Part shown: in pieces, positions 11,638 through 23,552 of the stretch
Layout: each line of letters begins with the position of its first letter
Position numbering within the stretch: the stretch's first letter is position 1
Origin: Laccaria trichodermophora
Lineage: Eukaryota > Basidiomycota > Agaricomycetes > Agaricales > Hydnangiaceae
Length of the DNA stretch: 64,000 nt
NCBI GenBank assembly: GCA_018417955.1
Contig: JACTVC010000005.1
Coordinates: forward strand, 1,178,001-1,242,000
Direction: 5' to 3'
Program-made: the position numbers and the translations under genes
The notes under the pieces: model-generated
Database searches by the model: none
What the model was told of the DNA's origin: nothing
What the model saw: only the letters and a program-made list of their open reading frames with translations

Positions 11638-13370
11638 CTAGTTTGCGACCACCGCAGGAAAATTCAGAGGTTTAGCGGGGGAGAATGCACGTCCACCAAC
11701 CAATCTTCCCTGAACATAAACTCTCTCGATGTTCCGGTCATCACCACAGAACAAGAACCGTTCGAGCCACTCATCCAACTTTTTCTCTTTATGTTCCTCG
11801 TCCAGGTGCACAGATGCAGCCCCAGTCCCGCTCCTCACTGTGACGAGAAGTGCATCAAATGCCTTTCCCAGTGCAAATGATCCGATATGAGCATCGAGCC
11901 CGCAGACCGAAGCTCCCCCCATCGTGGCAAGGTAGAAGAGGGTGGGGATTGGAAGGTGCCGGTTGGCGAATGAGGTTGGTGATGATGGCACCACGGTGGG
12001 AGACGATGGGTGGAAGGAGAGGACTTTGGAAGCCATGCTGGCGTGCTGTATCGCTGTGAGCATCGAGTGTGAAAAGCCGCCTGACACATCTGTTCCCAAT
12101 CCGACCTGAGTCGAAATGTTAAGATAGTTTTTCTGTCAGTTAAGAGAAAAGCTACCTTGATGCCGTTGTCTAAGAACACACCCACTGGAGCAACACCGCT
12201 TCGCAAATTGAAGTTGCTTGTCGGGCAATGGCTGATCCCTGCTCCCCGCTTTCTAATTAATTCGACTTCTTCGACCTCAAGGTGAACAGCATGGGCCAAG
12301 ATCGTGTGTTTGTTGAGCAGACCGTGCATGTCATACACGTCGGCGTAGTTGTTTGCATTTGGGAAGAGGTGTTCTGTGTACTTGACCTCTTGTGGATTCT
12401 CAGAGATGTGTGTTTGGATGCGCAACGTTGGATCCGAGGAAGCGATTTCACCAAGGGATGCGAGGAGGTCCGAGGTACAAGAAATGGCGAAGCGTGGAGT
12501 AAGGATAGGTTGGACGAGAGGTTCATTAGACGCTGCTTGTGGACTTGGTCCCGAAGGTAGAGATCGTATATACGTGATGAGTGCACGGGTGTCGGCCAAT
12601 GATGATGAGGTGGACGGTTCGACGTAGTAATCAGGGGACTCGCGGTTCATGTTGCATTTCTGTGAATCATGAAAATTTGACGCAAAGGGAGGCCGTGAAC
12701 AACTTACGCCGACGAACGCTCGTTGACCATAGCTGTGTACGATATCTGCTAGAATCTTGGTCGACTCAAGATGCAATGTGCCGTAATAACAACAGGTCGT
12801 TGTCTATCACAGATGTAAGAAGGGAAGAGCCTATGCAGAAAACTGACATACTCCCGCGTCAATAAACTGCCTGACTACCTTCTGGTATGTCCGCTGCGCG
12901 AATTCAAGATTGGAAAATTTGGCTTCCGTAGGAAATGTAACTTTCTCCAACCAGTCTAAAAGTTCATATTGTTGGCCGCTGTCGACCGATACGTTAATCC
13001 CGTAGGCCCCATGCCAAAAGGGCACGAATGAGACTTACACTCCCATATTGGGAACTTGAGGTGCGTGCTACAATGATAAGAAATGTTGAACATTCATCAG
13101 ATGCAGGGCTTGGATATGAGGAAGAACCGTGTGGGTATCAACGAATCCTGGAATAAGGAACTCGCCGTCCTTCAGCTCGACGAGATCTTCGCTCAAGCAT
13201 CCACGCCGCGCCAACTCATCTTGCAGTTGGTGTGGCAGAACTTCCTCTGTGATCCACTCGATATTTCCAGTAGGTCCAACAGCGATAAGAGATCGAGGGA
13301 AGGCGCTGTACGCCGTCAAACTGGTTGGATTGATGACAGCTCCATAGAATATGGTTATGCGTCCCGACAT
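11638..13370 (-). CDS. Guanine deaminase
   Basis: Six exons on the minus strand: 13128-13370, 13039-13067, 12852-12978, 12708-12803, 12156-12659 and 11638-12105 (488 aa), with introns of 48-60 bp and every phase consistent. The enzyme hydrolyses guanine to xanthine and ammonia (purine salvage/catabolism) with a zinc site of the amidohydrolase superfamily. Visible: PGFVDTHTHAPQVPNMG (the first metal-ligand HxH, formed only after splicing exons 1 and 2), YELLDWLEKVTFPTE, DAGTTTCCYYGT, THISE, HAVHLEVEEVELI, SHCPTSNFNLRSG, and GLGTDVSGG with the metal/catalytic Asp, formed across the last intron. The 29 nt second exon is unusually short. Start chosen as the first ATG, giving the usual length for the family. 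Confidence 0.92.
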
Positions 13371-14689
13371 TCGAGGGTATTCTCCTGGGGTATGAGTTGG
13401 TTATGTAGAAAGATAAGCTGGGCGGTTCAGCGTCAACCCGACTCGGAACGGATCGACCAGTTGACGGATGTCCGACCGAAAAGATAATTATAAGCTGTCG
13501 CTCAACATCACCTGTGTTCACTGTAGGCTTCACAGGGTGCTTAACGTTGCATCCCGAAGAGCTGGAAACTTTGAATCGTCGTTTACAAAGTTCTTTGCAA
13601 GTTATCTTTTCTGTTTGTCGTTATTGTTCATGAGTTCCTTTCAACCTCACTAGAGCACGACCTACTTCCAACCTTCGGTTTTGCATTCGGTATCTCGGTT
13701 CTTTGCTGCTCGGACTACCTGGCTGATCTGAATAATGCGTGCAACGAGTCGCTCGTTGCGCTTCATTTACATGATGATATACTGCTGGGATCCTTCGATA
13801 TGGCAACCCCTGGACACACAGTGACAGAAAGGCTTTGGGCATATTGAACGACAGCGCCGGGTCGCAACATGCTTCCACCTCCAACTTGGATCGAATACTT
13901 GCCAGTCAAGGTGCCCAATACTTCGGGCGACCTGAGCAGCGAGCAAGTCGTGATTCAGTCACAGCGTCTTTTGATTTTCCTGTTCACTTGATATGCGGTT
14001 AGAGACGGGGATCAAGATAACGCTCTACCCGCCACACAAGTGACAGGTTGGGCCTTGCACAGCAAAACTCGGGAAGCGTTGATATCTCCTACTCACTCAG
14101 GCACTCAAGCCTGTCTTGACTATGAAGCTGACGTTGGTCAGTTTCTGATGCGGTCGCCCCGGATATTCTCGCACTAGCCCAACACATCGAGGACAGCAGC
14201 TCGGGACGTCTGAACGAGGAGGATGCACGATATCAACATAAAAGTCATCCCAGCTCCTTCACTGTGAGACTGCAACCAAAATATTATTGCTTCTAGATGG
14301 GTCTCTTCGTGATTAAAATTTGATATCTTGAAGTACTTGGTCTCTCCGGCGGTCACAAGTTCATGCCCTCTTCCTCGTTCTATAATGCGGACACGCTCGG
14401 AGAGGTTCGTTTTCGTCTGGCTTTTTCGGATATCATCGATTGCACCGATACTGCAAGGCTATTAATGCCACTTGCCTTCTCGGAAACCCGACGGCCCTGC
14501 CCAGCTATTCCCGCCCTCTTGCCGTTCCTGCCGTCTAACACCAGCTGCAAGACTTCGGGAGTCAGTCGGAGACATGTTTGTCATCAATATCACTTGTAGT
14601 ATGTCTGCCTGAGTTTCAGCAGAGGCTACTAATTTCAGTTTCGTTTTTAGGAAAAAGGCCACCATCTATACCTTTGCTGCTGGCAGTGC
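13371..14689. other. Gene-poor interval, nothing recognised
   Basis: 1.3 kb upstream of guanine deaminase. Only short, mutually overlapping ORFs are present, with no recognisable protein motif, tandem repeat or RNA gene. It presumably includes the deaminase promoter at its left end. Confidence 0.35.
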
Positions 14690-15260
14690 TCAGTCGCTCT
14701 TTTCTACCGCGAATCTGATCCACCTTCCAATGCGGAATTCTGTCGAAAATATCTTCAAGTCTAGAGCATCGCTTGTTCCATCTCACGAACTCGATATATC
14801 ACTTTCTGAGTGTCTTGGACACAGATCCGCAGGACGAGTATACATCGGCACTACGGACTACAAAAATTTTGCCATGCAGGTTGTGCTTGGAAGATCAGGA
14901 GCCAGATGTTGCAGCGAGAAGCTGATATACACAAGATTCTGTGAGACCTGCAAGGACGATGCATATCTTTTTTTTTTTGCTTTGAGCATCTCAAAGCATT
15001 GATCATGGAGTTCACTGGCCCCACTATGAAAGACGTCTCAGACTTCGGATGGATTAATGGTGCGGTGTTTCTTTCTCGTGACACACTCTTCAATAAATAC
15101 ATGATAGTCACCAACCAAGAACTTTTTCTCGTTCATAAACGGTGAGTCATGCATGGCGACCTTCGAAAGGAACGCGTTGTCTTGCGGAATGGAATTACTT
15201 ATGTCATCGATTTCTCGCACAGAAGAGTCGAACATCAATGGACGGGTCGCAGGCGATGCT
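14690..15260 (+). pseudogene. Protein-kinase-like relic
   Basis: Plus-strand fragments follow the order of a small fungal kinase domain: a glycine-loop-like ECLGHRSAGRVYIGT near 14810, then LIMEFTGPTMKD near 15000 (hinge-like), then MHGDLRKERVVLRNGITYVIDFSH near 15150, which matches the catalytic HGDL...N and IDF (DFG-like) motifs, except that Lys-Glu-Arg stands where the conserved Asn is expected. The last two blocks share a frame but are separated by a TGA (about 15142); the first block is in another frame and the C-lobe is not seen. No credible start codon or splice pattern. Read as a degenerate member of the agaricomycete small-kinase families. Confidence 0.5.
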
Positions 15261-16520
15261 TCGAACCAATGGAGTCTTGTCGCCGAATCTCGAGCACCCG
15301 GTGCCAGGCGCGCACGTCGAGAGAGTCGGAAAGGCCCAAGGCCAAGACAGGAAGCGCCACTGCAACGACTAAACGAAGGCTCATGCGATTGCTAACTGTA
15401 TAAGGTCCGGGACAGAGATAGAGGTATATTCCAGACGGTTTCACTCGGATTCCTCAGCAGCGGTGATCTAGCTACAGACGGTCTGAGCCTTAACCATTAC
15501 CACTTCCGCCTCGGCCTGAACCTTTTATCCGTCTTCAGCACACTGGTACACCCAATCCTTCTGCCCTCTTCGTTTCGCGCGCTCAAGTTGCACCGGATCT
15601 CATACTGAGCTCCCACTCTCCCATCTCCATTTCTCTTACGGGCTCTCACCTGTTCTCACAAAGATAATGGTATCGCGTGAATGCTTTTCGGCTGCGTTGT
15701 GATTAATCCGAACCCCCACTGGCGCCCTGGCCTAGGCAAGGCCTAGGAATCAGGGGTGCCTCCAAGGGCTTCGCTGCAACTTCGCTGCGCGTCCTTTTCA
15801 CAAGGCTTGATTACGATTTTTAAATAATTCGTATCAGCGAACTTTATGTAGCTGGACACGAAGAATCCAAATTCGTAAATCATTGACCCTTCCATGACGC
15901 ATTTCTCAATGATGGTCGAGGGGCATGTGTGCGCCGGTGTCTCTCGGAGTGACAGCGGTGCAAATTGCGGTTGCTGTGAAGATGGGCGTTCGGGTCGGAA
16001 GGATCCTATCTTTGTTCAAGCTAGTTTTAGTTTTGGCCGACGTGGACAAGACAAATGTCAGAGCGCTCAGAGTGTGGAGCCGAATGTTTTACGCTCGATC
16101 TAGGATAGTCAGCAAGTTCCTTGTCATACTTCAAACTTCAGAGTACCCTAATAGTAGTGACTACGTGCCAATTCTTGTCCGTAATGACATCAATCTTATG
16201 ACCTTCCTGATAACTTCGCCCACCGCATCATTGTGATTGATTGCTACGCGCTGCATTCTTATTCACTTGGCCTTTGGGAAGCTTCTTCCAGTTAAGACAT
16301 GATGATAGCTTGGACGCCAATAGTGAAGCTTGAAGCTTGAAACGCACACCAGATGAACTTCTGAATGACTACAACTCTCCACTCAAGAGCTCAATTACAT
16401 CATATCGCGATTTATGCTACTGTATGATACTCATGGCTGTGGCACATTGCATGTTCCTGCATGACCTTCGAGCGGTAGATTTCTCCAGTGTGGAAACGAT
16501 TATGACGAAAGAGGCAAAAA
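15261..16520. other. Gene-poor interval, nothing recognised
   Basis: About 1.26 kb with short ORFs only. A short palindrome (GGCCTAGG...GGCCTAGG type) occurs near 15730-15747. A plus-strand open frame at 15925-16236 is hydrophobic at its start but matches no family I know. Confidence 0.3.
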
Positions 16521-17423
16521 ATGTCAGAATTGGAAAGTTTGGCGGTGTATGTGGCGATCTGTGTGGCGGAATGTTTGGCGGCTGCATCGGTCCAAATCAC
16601 CGGAGCGCCATGCATTCCTCCCTCCTCCCTCCTCCATGCCTATACCTTTTTTGATCCATTCTATTCCATTGGGACGGTGCCCTATGCCGGAACTACATAC
16701 ATAAACTGTCTACAGGTGGGTCTGTCCAGTGTGCGGGGGTCTCCTAGTCGGGACACACAGGGGTAATATAGCGGCGGTGCCTGAATAGGGTACTTAGTTT
16801 AAGTGGTAGTAAAGTACGATGCATTGTTGTATTATAGGTTAGGCGAACGAGAGTGTAATGTAAGAGAGAATGAGGAAAAAGAAAAAGAAGAAGAGGGAGA
16901 AAGAGAGAAAGGGGAGGAGGGAGCAAGGTGGAGAAGGGCGGGGGGCCGAGAAATGATCTGCGCTACGGTTGATTACGTTGAGTCCTTAGGCCTTAGGGTT
17001 CGTCAGGCTGCGTGCACGAAAATTGTCAATGGCCATCGTGAAGGAGGGCATGGAAGCAGCGGGTGGGGACGCGTGGCAGCAGTACAAGGCGGAGGCAGCG
17101 GGGAGGGAGGCTATACCCAGGGGGAGGCGGGTGAGAAGAGGGTGCGGAGTAGGAAGACGAAGGTGGTGTTGCCTGGGTTGGATGAGTTTCATGTGGCGAG
17201 GGCGAAGATGACAGCTACGCCTTCAAAGGAGGTCCCTGCTATCCCGCCTGAGACGATATCACAGGCGGAGGCTATGGCGTCGCTGTACGACGCAACGCGC
17301 GTCCCACTGCGCAGACCAGTTAGCAATTACTTGAACATATCACGTGTCTATGTCACGTTTTCGGCCATACAGATCGCCACACAGATCGCCATACATGATC
17401 GCCATACTTTCCAATGCTGACAT
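16521..17423. mobile_element. Non-autonomous inverted-repeat element (about 0.9 kb)
   Basis: The two ends are inverted copies over about 50 bp: the left end starts ATGTCAGAATTGGAAAG, and the right end read on the other strand starts ATGTCAGCATTGGAAAG; both continue with repeats of TGTGTGGCGATCTG. I estimate about 80 percent identity over the terminal repeats. The interior holds a purine-rich (GAGGA) stretch at about 16870-16930 and one open frame (16803-17420) that runs into the right terminal repeat and shows no domain. No clear target-site duplication. It has the form of a MITE or deleted DNA transposon; the superfamily is unknown. Confidence 0.65.
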
Positions 17424-17464
17424 GCCCTCATCGGGACAACCGGCCCTCTAGTGACACCGGTTAC

Positions 17465-17501
17465 AAAGACGCGTCGAATACACCCACTTCGACGCGTCTT
17501 T
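17465..17501. repeat. Perfect 14 bp inverted repeat (hairpin)
   Basis: AAAGACGCGTCGAA at 17465-17478 is repeated inverted at 17488-17501 with a 9 base spacer. The arms are perfect and GC-containing, so the transcript would fold well. It lies 41 bp outside the right end of the 0.9 kb inverted-repeat element. Function unknown. Confidence 0.7.
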
Positions 17502-18588
17502 ACGCGTTTTTACGTTGTACGACAACGGATAAGGTGCAAATGATGGTGAAAACGCGCTTTTTGAAGCGCAAATTCGAACGGGTAAGACGTAAAGTGCAAG
17601 TAAAGTGGTCTTCTTGTATCTCGGCCGTATCCGTGTGTAGGTGAACCTCTGATCCGTAGATTCGCCATGAGGCGCATGAGTTCGAAATGCAACAGACCCT
17701 GCGAGATTGTTGCGCAATAGCTAGACCCGTGAAAGGCTCGCAATTGGTCCCACTGGGCCAGATAACCTCATTGAGATCATTGCGGAAAGTATATGGCACG
17801 CTTGTAGTGGAGGATCAGATGATGGAGAAGTAGACGAAATTGCACTTGGATGTGTTTGAAAATTGAAGGGAACAAGATATACTTCATATATAACGCTAAT
17901 TCAAGGGGTTAGCCGATTGCACCGCCAACAGTCAGGGGAACAGGGGAATAGGGAGCGCAGATTGTGGCCTGTAGGTGCTGGTGGATGCCTGTGAGATATC
18001 AAGTTGATCAAGACAGCTAGCTGATCTGCCCTGGGTGCTAACTCAAAAAGTGTAGTCTCAAAGTACAAGACGCTCAACTTGAATGTATGAGGCGTCAACG
18101 TTGGCGGGGACCTGTGAATGATTCAGGTGTTTGCGATGATCGCGTGAGAGATGCGCCAGCATTATCCATTGGGTTGATGCTTGATAGAGATGAAGGTTGT
18201 CATCGACGTGGTGGATTTTTCTTCTGTAGCCGAGGGCGACGCCGCGAGGCTGACCCTGCAATCGTTGCCGAGAATTTGTAGATCGGTGGGATAATCTGCT
18301 AAAAATTAAGTAGATTATTATAGAGAATCCAAAGCAATGAGAGCGATGAGAGTGGGATAGAGAGTAGCAAATTCAAGTAGTAGGTAATGGGTAAGTAGTA
18401 GTTGTGGGTAAAGATATAATCGGTGATTAGAACGATGATTGAATAAATTACAAGCGCTTGAAATGACACATCGCTCTGAAAATTATATAAACGAAAAATG
18501 GCTTTTCTCGTCCCTTGTGTCCTCCCCTCAACTCCTTTGGCACTGCGTTAGGCGGCGACCTCCTCTACCTTGAGACTATCATTCTGTC
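17502..18588. other. Intergenic upstream of the 18.6 kb gene
   Basis: No recognisable gene. Minus-strand frames at 17500-17799 and 18058-18261 look like ordinary coding-length noise. The last 200 bp are AT-rich and then C/T-rich just before the start codon at 18589, as in many fungal promoters. Confidence 0.35.
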
Positions 18589-19308
18589 ATGCCTTCTCTT
18601 CGTCGTACCGCTTCGTCTCCTTCAGTTCGCCTTGCCCCGTATTCCTACTTGAGTCCACAGGTAGCTCGCGGTCACGGACACAGACGTTCGTCCGGTTCAG
18701 AGACCAGCAGCAGGCGGGTCCTTGCCGACATTGAGTGGTGGAAAGTTACAGATGGTCAGTGCGACACCAACGTTGACCAGGAGTCGGAGGACTCTACCCG
18801 CGACGACGAAGACAACGTCGCAGGCACAATCGCTGTCAGCACTGAGCTAGGTGTTGAGCACCATTCTACTCAAATCCTTTTATCCATTTCAATGAGCTCG
18901 CCAGAGGTGTGTGATCATCGCTCCACCTGTCCTCTTGCGAGTGCTGACAGCACTTTTTCTCGTTAGGATATACCAACCGACGAGTTCGCAGCACTTTCAA
19001 TTACCCCGCACACGCCTACACGCCGGCAATTTACGCCTGAGTCGTCTTCCTCTTCGCTGGAGTCGAGCCCTGTGTCGACGGTGATTGCCCTCGACGCTCC
19101 CCGCATCACACTGTCAGACATGGACTTTGGTCTCTTCGATGGTTCACTCCTTCCACCCACCGTCCAACGGTCCCACCGTTATAGTGCTCCAGGTCTCACG
19201 CGTTCTTATACGTTTGCGAACTGTCTCTCCCTTCAAGAGGAACACGCCAGTTACTACGCCGACTTTAACGTCTCTCCTCTCTCCTCTTCACCAGCCTTTC
19301 TCAATTGA
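18589..19308 (+). CDS. Conserved basidiomycete Ser/Thr-rich protein of unknown function
   Basis: Two exons, 18589-18906 and 18967-19308, joined in phase across a 60 bp intron (SMSSPE | DIPTDEFAAL); 219 aa. The N-terminus MPSLRRTASSPSVRLAPYS and the segment GHGHRRSSGSETSSRRVLAD followed by IEWWKV match a family I remember across Agaricomycetes without a function. The rest is low complexity with many Ser, Thr and Pro, and a repeated pattern FAALSITPHTPTRR, which looks like a regulated, largely disordered protein. No membrane segment. The start is the first ATG and matches the family start. Confidence 0.75.
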
Positions 19309-20544
19309 AGGTTATTCAATAGGGGAAGAGCTCAAGCATCCTTCTAAAATACCAGAGGAAGCGACTTCTGGTTTAGCTTCTCGACTTCTTCATGCATCAC
19401 ATCTGTTCTATGCAACCCATCTACTGCAAGGTCATTTCATCAGCATCATACACATTCACACAACGTCCACACACAGCATTCATTCCACTACATTCAGGCC
19501 ATGTCCGCCATCCCTCATCATTGAACATTCAATTCCAAAACCTCTGCATTTTTTTTCTTCTTTTTATTCATCATCACTTCCAATTCAATTTCTTGATTTA
19601 TATCTCACTTCATTGCATTGTCGCACGACAACTTATGACCTTTCCGTTCAAAAAAGTTTGACGACGTTATTTCAGTTAATTCAACACAGGCAGCCGCGCC
19701 CAATGAGCCCATTCTCGCCTACACAGCGGGCTTGGTGCTCCATTTCACTTAACCCTCGTTCACCCCCATCACATTCCCTGGACAGCTGATGCCTTTTTAC
19801 GACCAACTTTCTGCGCCCATGATAACTTTACCGTTTATCTATCTTTACATATTTTCAGCATTCCCTCATCTTTTACCTTGGTTTTTTTTTTCTGAGTACC
19901 TCGGCATTTAAGTAGCCATCCCACTCGCCCTCACTCCATTTGTAACGACTAGACATGCACACCCGTTCTCATCGTTTTGTCCTCCTCCTATGTTGCCCGC
20001 TTGTTATCAGTTTGCAATTTGCTCTCGTTACTCACAACCACCGTCACGAACTCCCCTCTCTGATTTGTCACCCCCTCCCTCCATTTCGATATCACCGGGT
20101 GTTTGTTTCATTCATTGAAAAATACATTCAGTGGTAAACCTACCTAGATCTATCTACAACCCCGATTACCAGTATACCCTACCAAAACATAGCTACCGAC
20201 CCGTGTTTCCGTAATACATTCTTCTGTGCCCTGTTTGAAATTGAATAGATCAAATACAATTTGTCTGCTTCCTGAATTCTCCCGAAATGTGACGACGAGC
20301 GCAGCCCCAGAGACACCGAGAGCGCCCTGAAGGTATCAAAGGACGCCGGGGGAATCGAGGGTGGGGATCGAGGTGACGGTCCAGATGCAAACCCGCCAAC
20401 GTGTGGGGCAAAATGAGTTGATGGTATATGTGCCCATTGAGGATGAGGATGACGCGCTGACGTAGGGATATCTCTTTGATAATAAAGGGCTGGCAGCGCA
20501 GCGCGCATCATATGTACCGAAAGAAGAGATGCGCGAAGGCCCCA
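19309..20544. other. Long pyrimidine-rich intergenic interval
   Basis: 1.2 kb between two convergent genes. Strongly C/T-rich on the plus strand with several T and C tracts; open frames here come from the base composition. No conserved protein segment seen. It probably contains the 3' UTRs of both neighbours. Confidence 0.4.
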
Positions 20545-22383
20545 TTATCGTTTCATTCCGGAGACGACCAAGGGCCCACCGACTTTACTCCATGGCGATG
20601 GGGCGAGCGGGCCATAACGGAATTCCGCATGAGGTATGGGGCGAACCTTGTTCGTGTTAATCGGAGGCAGAGGAAGGGGTCGCATTCCCTGTGAATGAGG
20701 TGTCTGTGGATGGGCCTGCATTGGGGGTTGCTGGGGTTGCCCAAGGCGGGCTTTCCAGGCCGTTCGTATTGCATTGGACCGCGCTAGAAGCTGAGAGTTC
20801 CACGATAAGCGACAATAACACAACATGGTTAATGAAGAACTCACTGCTTCTTTCTCCACACCATCAGCGATGCTATTAATGATGTTTTCGACGACACTTC
20901 GGTGGTTACCCTGCGGTTTATCATCGCGGAACCGCATCATCCGCCAGCTTGATAGCGCAGGGTCCCAATGAACCTCCACGATGCGGTCATCGTATTGCTC
21001 AGATGACCGTTTCATGCTGCGGTTCAATAGAAAAGAATCAGCTCCATGTAAACATAAAACGGAACGATCCCGTCGGCAAGATCAAAACTCACTCTTCCCA
21101 TTCATCGTCAGTGACGTGCATTTCGTCGTATTGTTCGTATTTGGGTACACCGCGCTCATCGCCACACCAAACGTGTAGGAGGAACAGGGGTTTCGCGCAA
21201 AAGTCAGGTTTATCAGGGTTAGACGGTAGTGGGGGGAATCGCAGGACTAGCTTAAAGTCTATCGAGTTTTCTGAGGGGGGTTTCCATTTCAGGCTTCACA
21301 AGAAAGAGGGCCAATTAGTATTAATGGAGGTGATTGATGGCGATGAACATACATGTTAGGGTCTGTTCCAGGGCTATAAGGCGAATTGACGCAGGTGTAG
21401 ATGAGTCCATCATTTCCATGTTGTAATTTAGGTATGTCGACATTGAACACCTTTTCAACGTGATATGAAAAACTGATTTCTTTGACGCAGATACTGTAGG
21501 TAGGGTATTAGAAGAGGCCATGCCAAGATTGCAAGTAGTGACATACGCAAATGGCTGTGATTCCGTCATGTGTGGGTGGTCGCGTATCATCTTTGCATAG
21601 GGCTTGTAGAACCACTCCGTCAGTCTCTAGAAAGGTTTCATCAAGGGCTGCCCGTCCCCAAACGAAATGGACAAACACCGTATCGTTTGTCAAGAGTTCT
21701 GGACATGACATTCTGGTCATCAATAACCAGGCAATCGAAAGCCAGGAAGCGCATGGTTTCCTAAGAGAGATGTCCATTTACGATAAGCCATGAGCAAACG
21801 CAGACATACCCGCTTCGTATTCGGGTCAACGTCGATAACGAGCTCGCCGTCAACGAGCGTATTCTTCAAAGGCATCATAGGATTCTCATGGTGGGGAAAG
21901 AAAAGGCCAACCAGCTGCCGATAGGTGTTATGACGATCAATCTGAAATGCTCTTTGTCAAATCACATTCTCGAGCGTGAACTAAGAAAGAACGCACGATA
22001 TATATCGACTGATCCTTCGTAGCATAGTCTGTGACAACCAGAAACAAGACCCGCACGCCATCCGACTTTTCGCAGACCCAAAAGCTGATGATCAACACGA
22101 GATTAGTCGCGTGCCACCCGCGCGAGTTCCTTCACAACGTACTCTTGATTTTCTAATTTTCCCAAATCCCGTGCACTAAAGCTGACAGGTTGACTTCCGG
22201 GAAACCTAGCACGGTCCGAGTTAACGCCGCACCTTGCACTGGCGAAAGGTGCCACTGAAAAAAAGAGACGCTTGCTTACCTTTCATGATCCATTTGGCAC
22301 ATCCTCGCGACGTGTCCCTTCAACCAATGCTCGTGTTCAGACGAACGTGGAATCAGTTCTCCAGGTAAATCAGGTATGGGCAT
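20545..22383 (-). CDS. CEG1: mRNA guanylyltransferase (capping enzyme alpha subunit)
   Basis: Transfers GMP to the 5' diphosphate of nascent mRNA in the nucleus. Ten exons on the minus strand: 22280-22383, 22143-22205, 21997-22085, 21810-21941, 21677-21760, 21547-21626, 21353-21493, 21093-21293, 20845-21016, 20545-20790; about 436 aa. Motifs: MPIPDLPGELIP, FPGSQPVSF, VCEKSDGVR (active-site Lys about residue 62), IIDRHNTYR, LVDGELVID, MRFLAFDCLVID, the domain YDDRIVEVHWD and MMRFRDDKP with NHRSVV, then a Pro/Gln-rich tail ending VSGMKR. One anomaly: exon 2 to exon 3 (GA | CTTTTTGGGTC) needs one T fewer in the five-T run at 22081-22085 to keep the frame GAC-TTT-TGG. Either a sequence error or a true frameshift. 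All other junctions are in phase. Confidence 0.88.
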
Positions 22384-22581
22384 TTTGGGAAGCGGACGAA
22401 GTGAGGTCTTTATTTCTCGAGAGGAAAGCTTTTATGGTACTTGATAGTACGGTGTATATTCTGTAGCTCCTTTTGCGACGCTTACGTAAAGATAACCGAG
22501 AAGGTCGCAAGCGGCAAGATACTTGTACATGGATAGAGAAACAGAACGACAACAACTAGTAGCAATACGAGGGTATTATAC

Positions 22582-23369
22582 TCATCGATCCTCTGCCCAT
22601 TCCTGCGTGGATCATAGCATTAGAAATCTGGAACATGTACGAGACAAAAATACTCACGTTCTCCTTCTTGATCTGCGCCTGATAACAGAATAATCGTCAA
22701 AAGGAGATCAAAAGGTTCATGAAACTTTTACGAACCTCCTCCTCTGGCGTGAAGTCATTGACAATGTTGAAGAGTTTTCGGATCTCTTCAGGAGTCTTTC
22801 CTTTAATCATGTTCGCGACGGTTTTGCAGCCGACATCACTATGTGGCGCAGCTGATCAGTATCGAGTACCTACATACGGGCAGAGCTAAACACGCACAGT
22901 AGTGATTTGATATCAAGGTAATTGGCAGCCAAGATGATTTCGAAAAGCATCTCTTGGTCGACTGTGATGAATTTCTGGTCCCACTCGCTGATATCGGTTG
23001 TCCGTTTGCGTGTCTCATCTTGGCTTTGTTCGGTATCCGCTGAAGGGAGTGGTTCGCCACGGTGATGTTCACAGTACTCGAGTACCTAGAATGATTTTTA
23101 AAAAAGGGTCTCAATGTCTCTTGAGTTATCGATAACGCGCCAGTAACGTACCTTCTTCAAAACGCTGGAGGAGACGTTAGGCAGAGGGATAGGTTGATCT
23201 GATTCGCCAACATCTAAGTGAAAAATGGCGTGAAGATGAATAATGCGGTATTGATGTTGCAGACCAACTGAGACTTACCCTCGAGCATGTTCTTGATGAG
23301 AACGGAGCGTTCTACGACGTCCTTGTCCGCGTTGAACTGTTCATTATCGGAGGTAACGAGAAGGACCAT
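22582..23369 (-). CDS. SKP1: SKP1, core adaptor of SCF ubiquitin ligases
   Basis: Six exons: 23279-23369, 23152-23213, 22898-23085, 22736-22838, 22658-22678 and 22582-22602, giving 161 aa, the usual Skp1 length. Skp1 bridges F-box proteins to cullin 1. N-terminal BTB/POZ-like part: [45 protein letters not shown]-terminal F-box-binding part: [58 protein letters not shown], ending with the invariant tail KKENEWAEDR. The tail is assembled from two 21 nt exons. Head-to-head with bL27m (183 bp between start codons). An F-box gene lies 4.3 kb to the right. Confidence 0.95.
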
Positions 23370-23552
23370 TTTGGAAGTGGATAGAAATGGGAATTGAAAG
23401 GCAGTGGCGTTGAGACGTGGAGTGGAGGAACGAGTATAAATTGGGCGCAACACGGCCCTCGGGGATGGCCGAGCCGCGTGCGGTGACCATCCGTGACTCA
23501 AGCCTTGTCTTGGCTCAATGTCATTGTCACGCTCTGTTGTTTTCTTGCAAGG

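Noticed and set aside
16803..17420. 205 aa open frame inside the 0.9 kb inverted-repeat element
   Set aside because: Its C-terminus is the terminal repeat itself and its N-terminal half is Glu/Gly low complexity from a purine-rich tract; no domain.
19392..19789. Plus-strand frames in the pyrimidine-rich region as a gene
   Set aside because: Ser/His/Thr-rich translations follow from C/T composition; no conserved segment and no plausible start context.
20845..21027. Unspliced 160 aa frame at the CEG1 3' end
   Set aside because: It includes a 54 bp intron (20791-20844) that happens to be open; the family sequence joins EKEA directly to LLARSNAIRTAWK.
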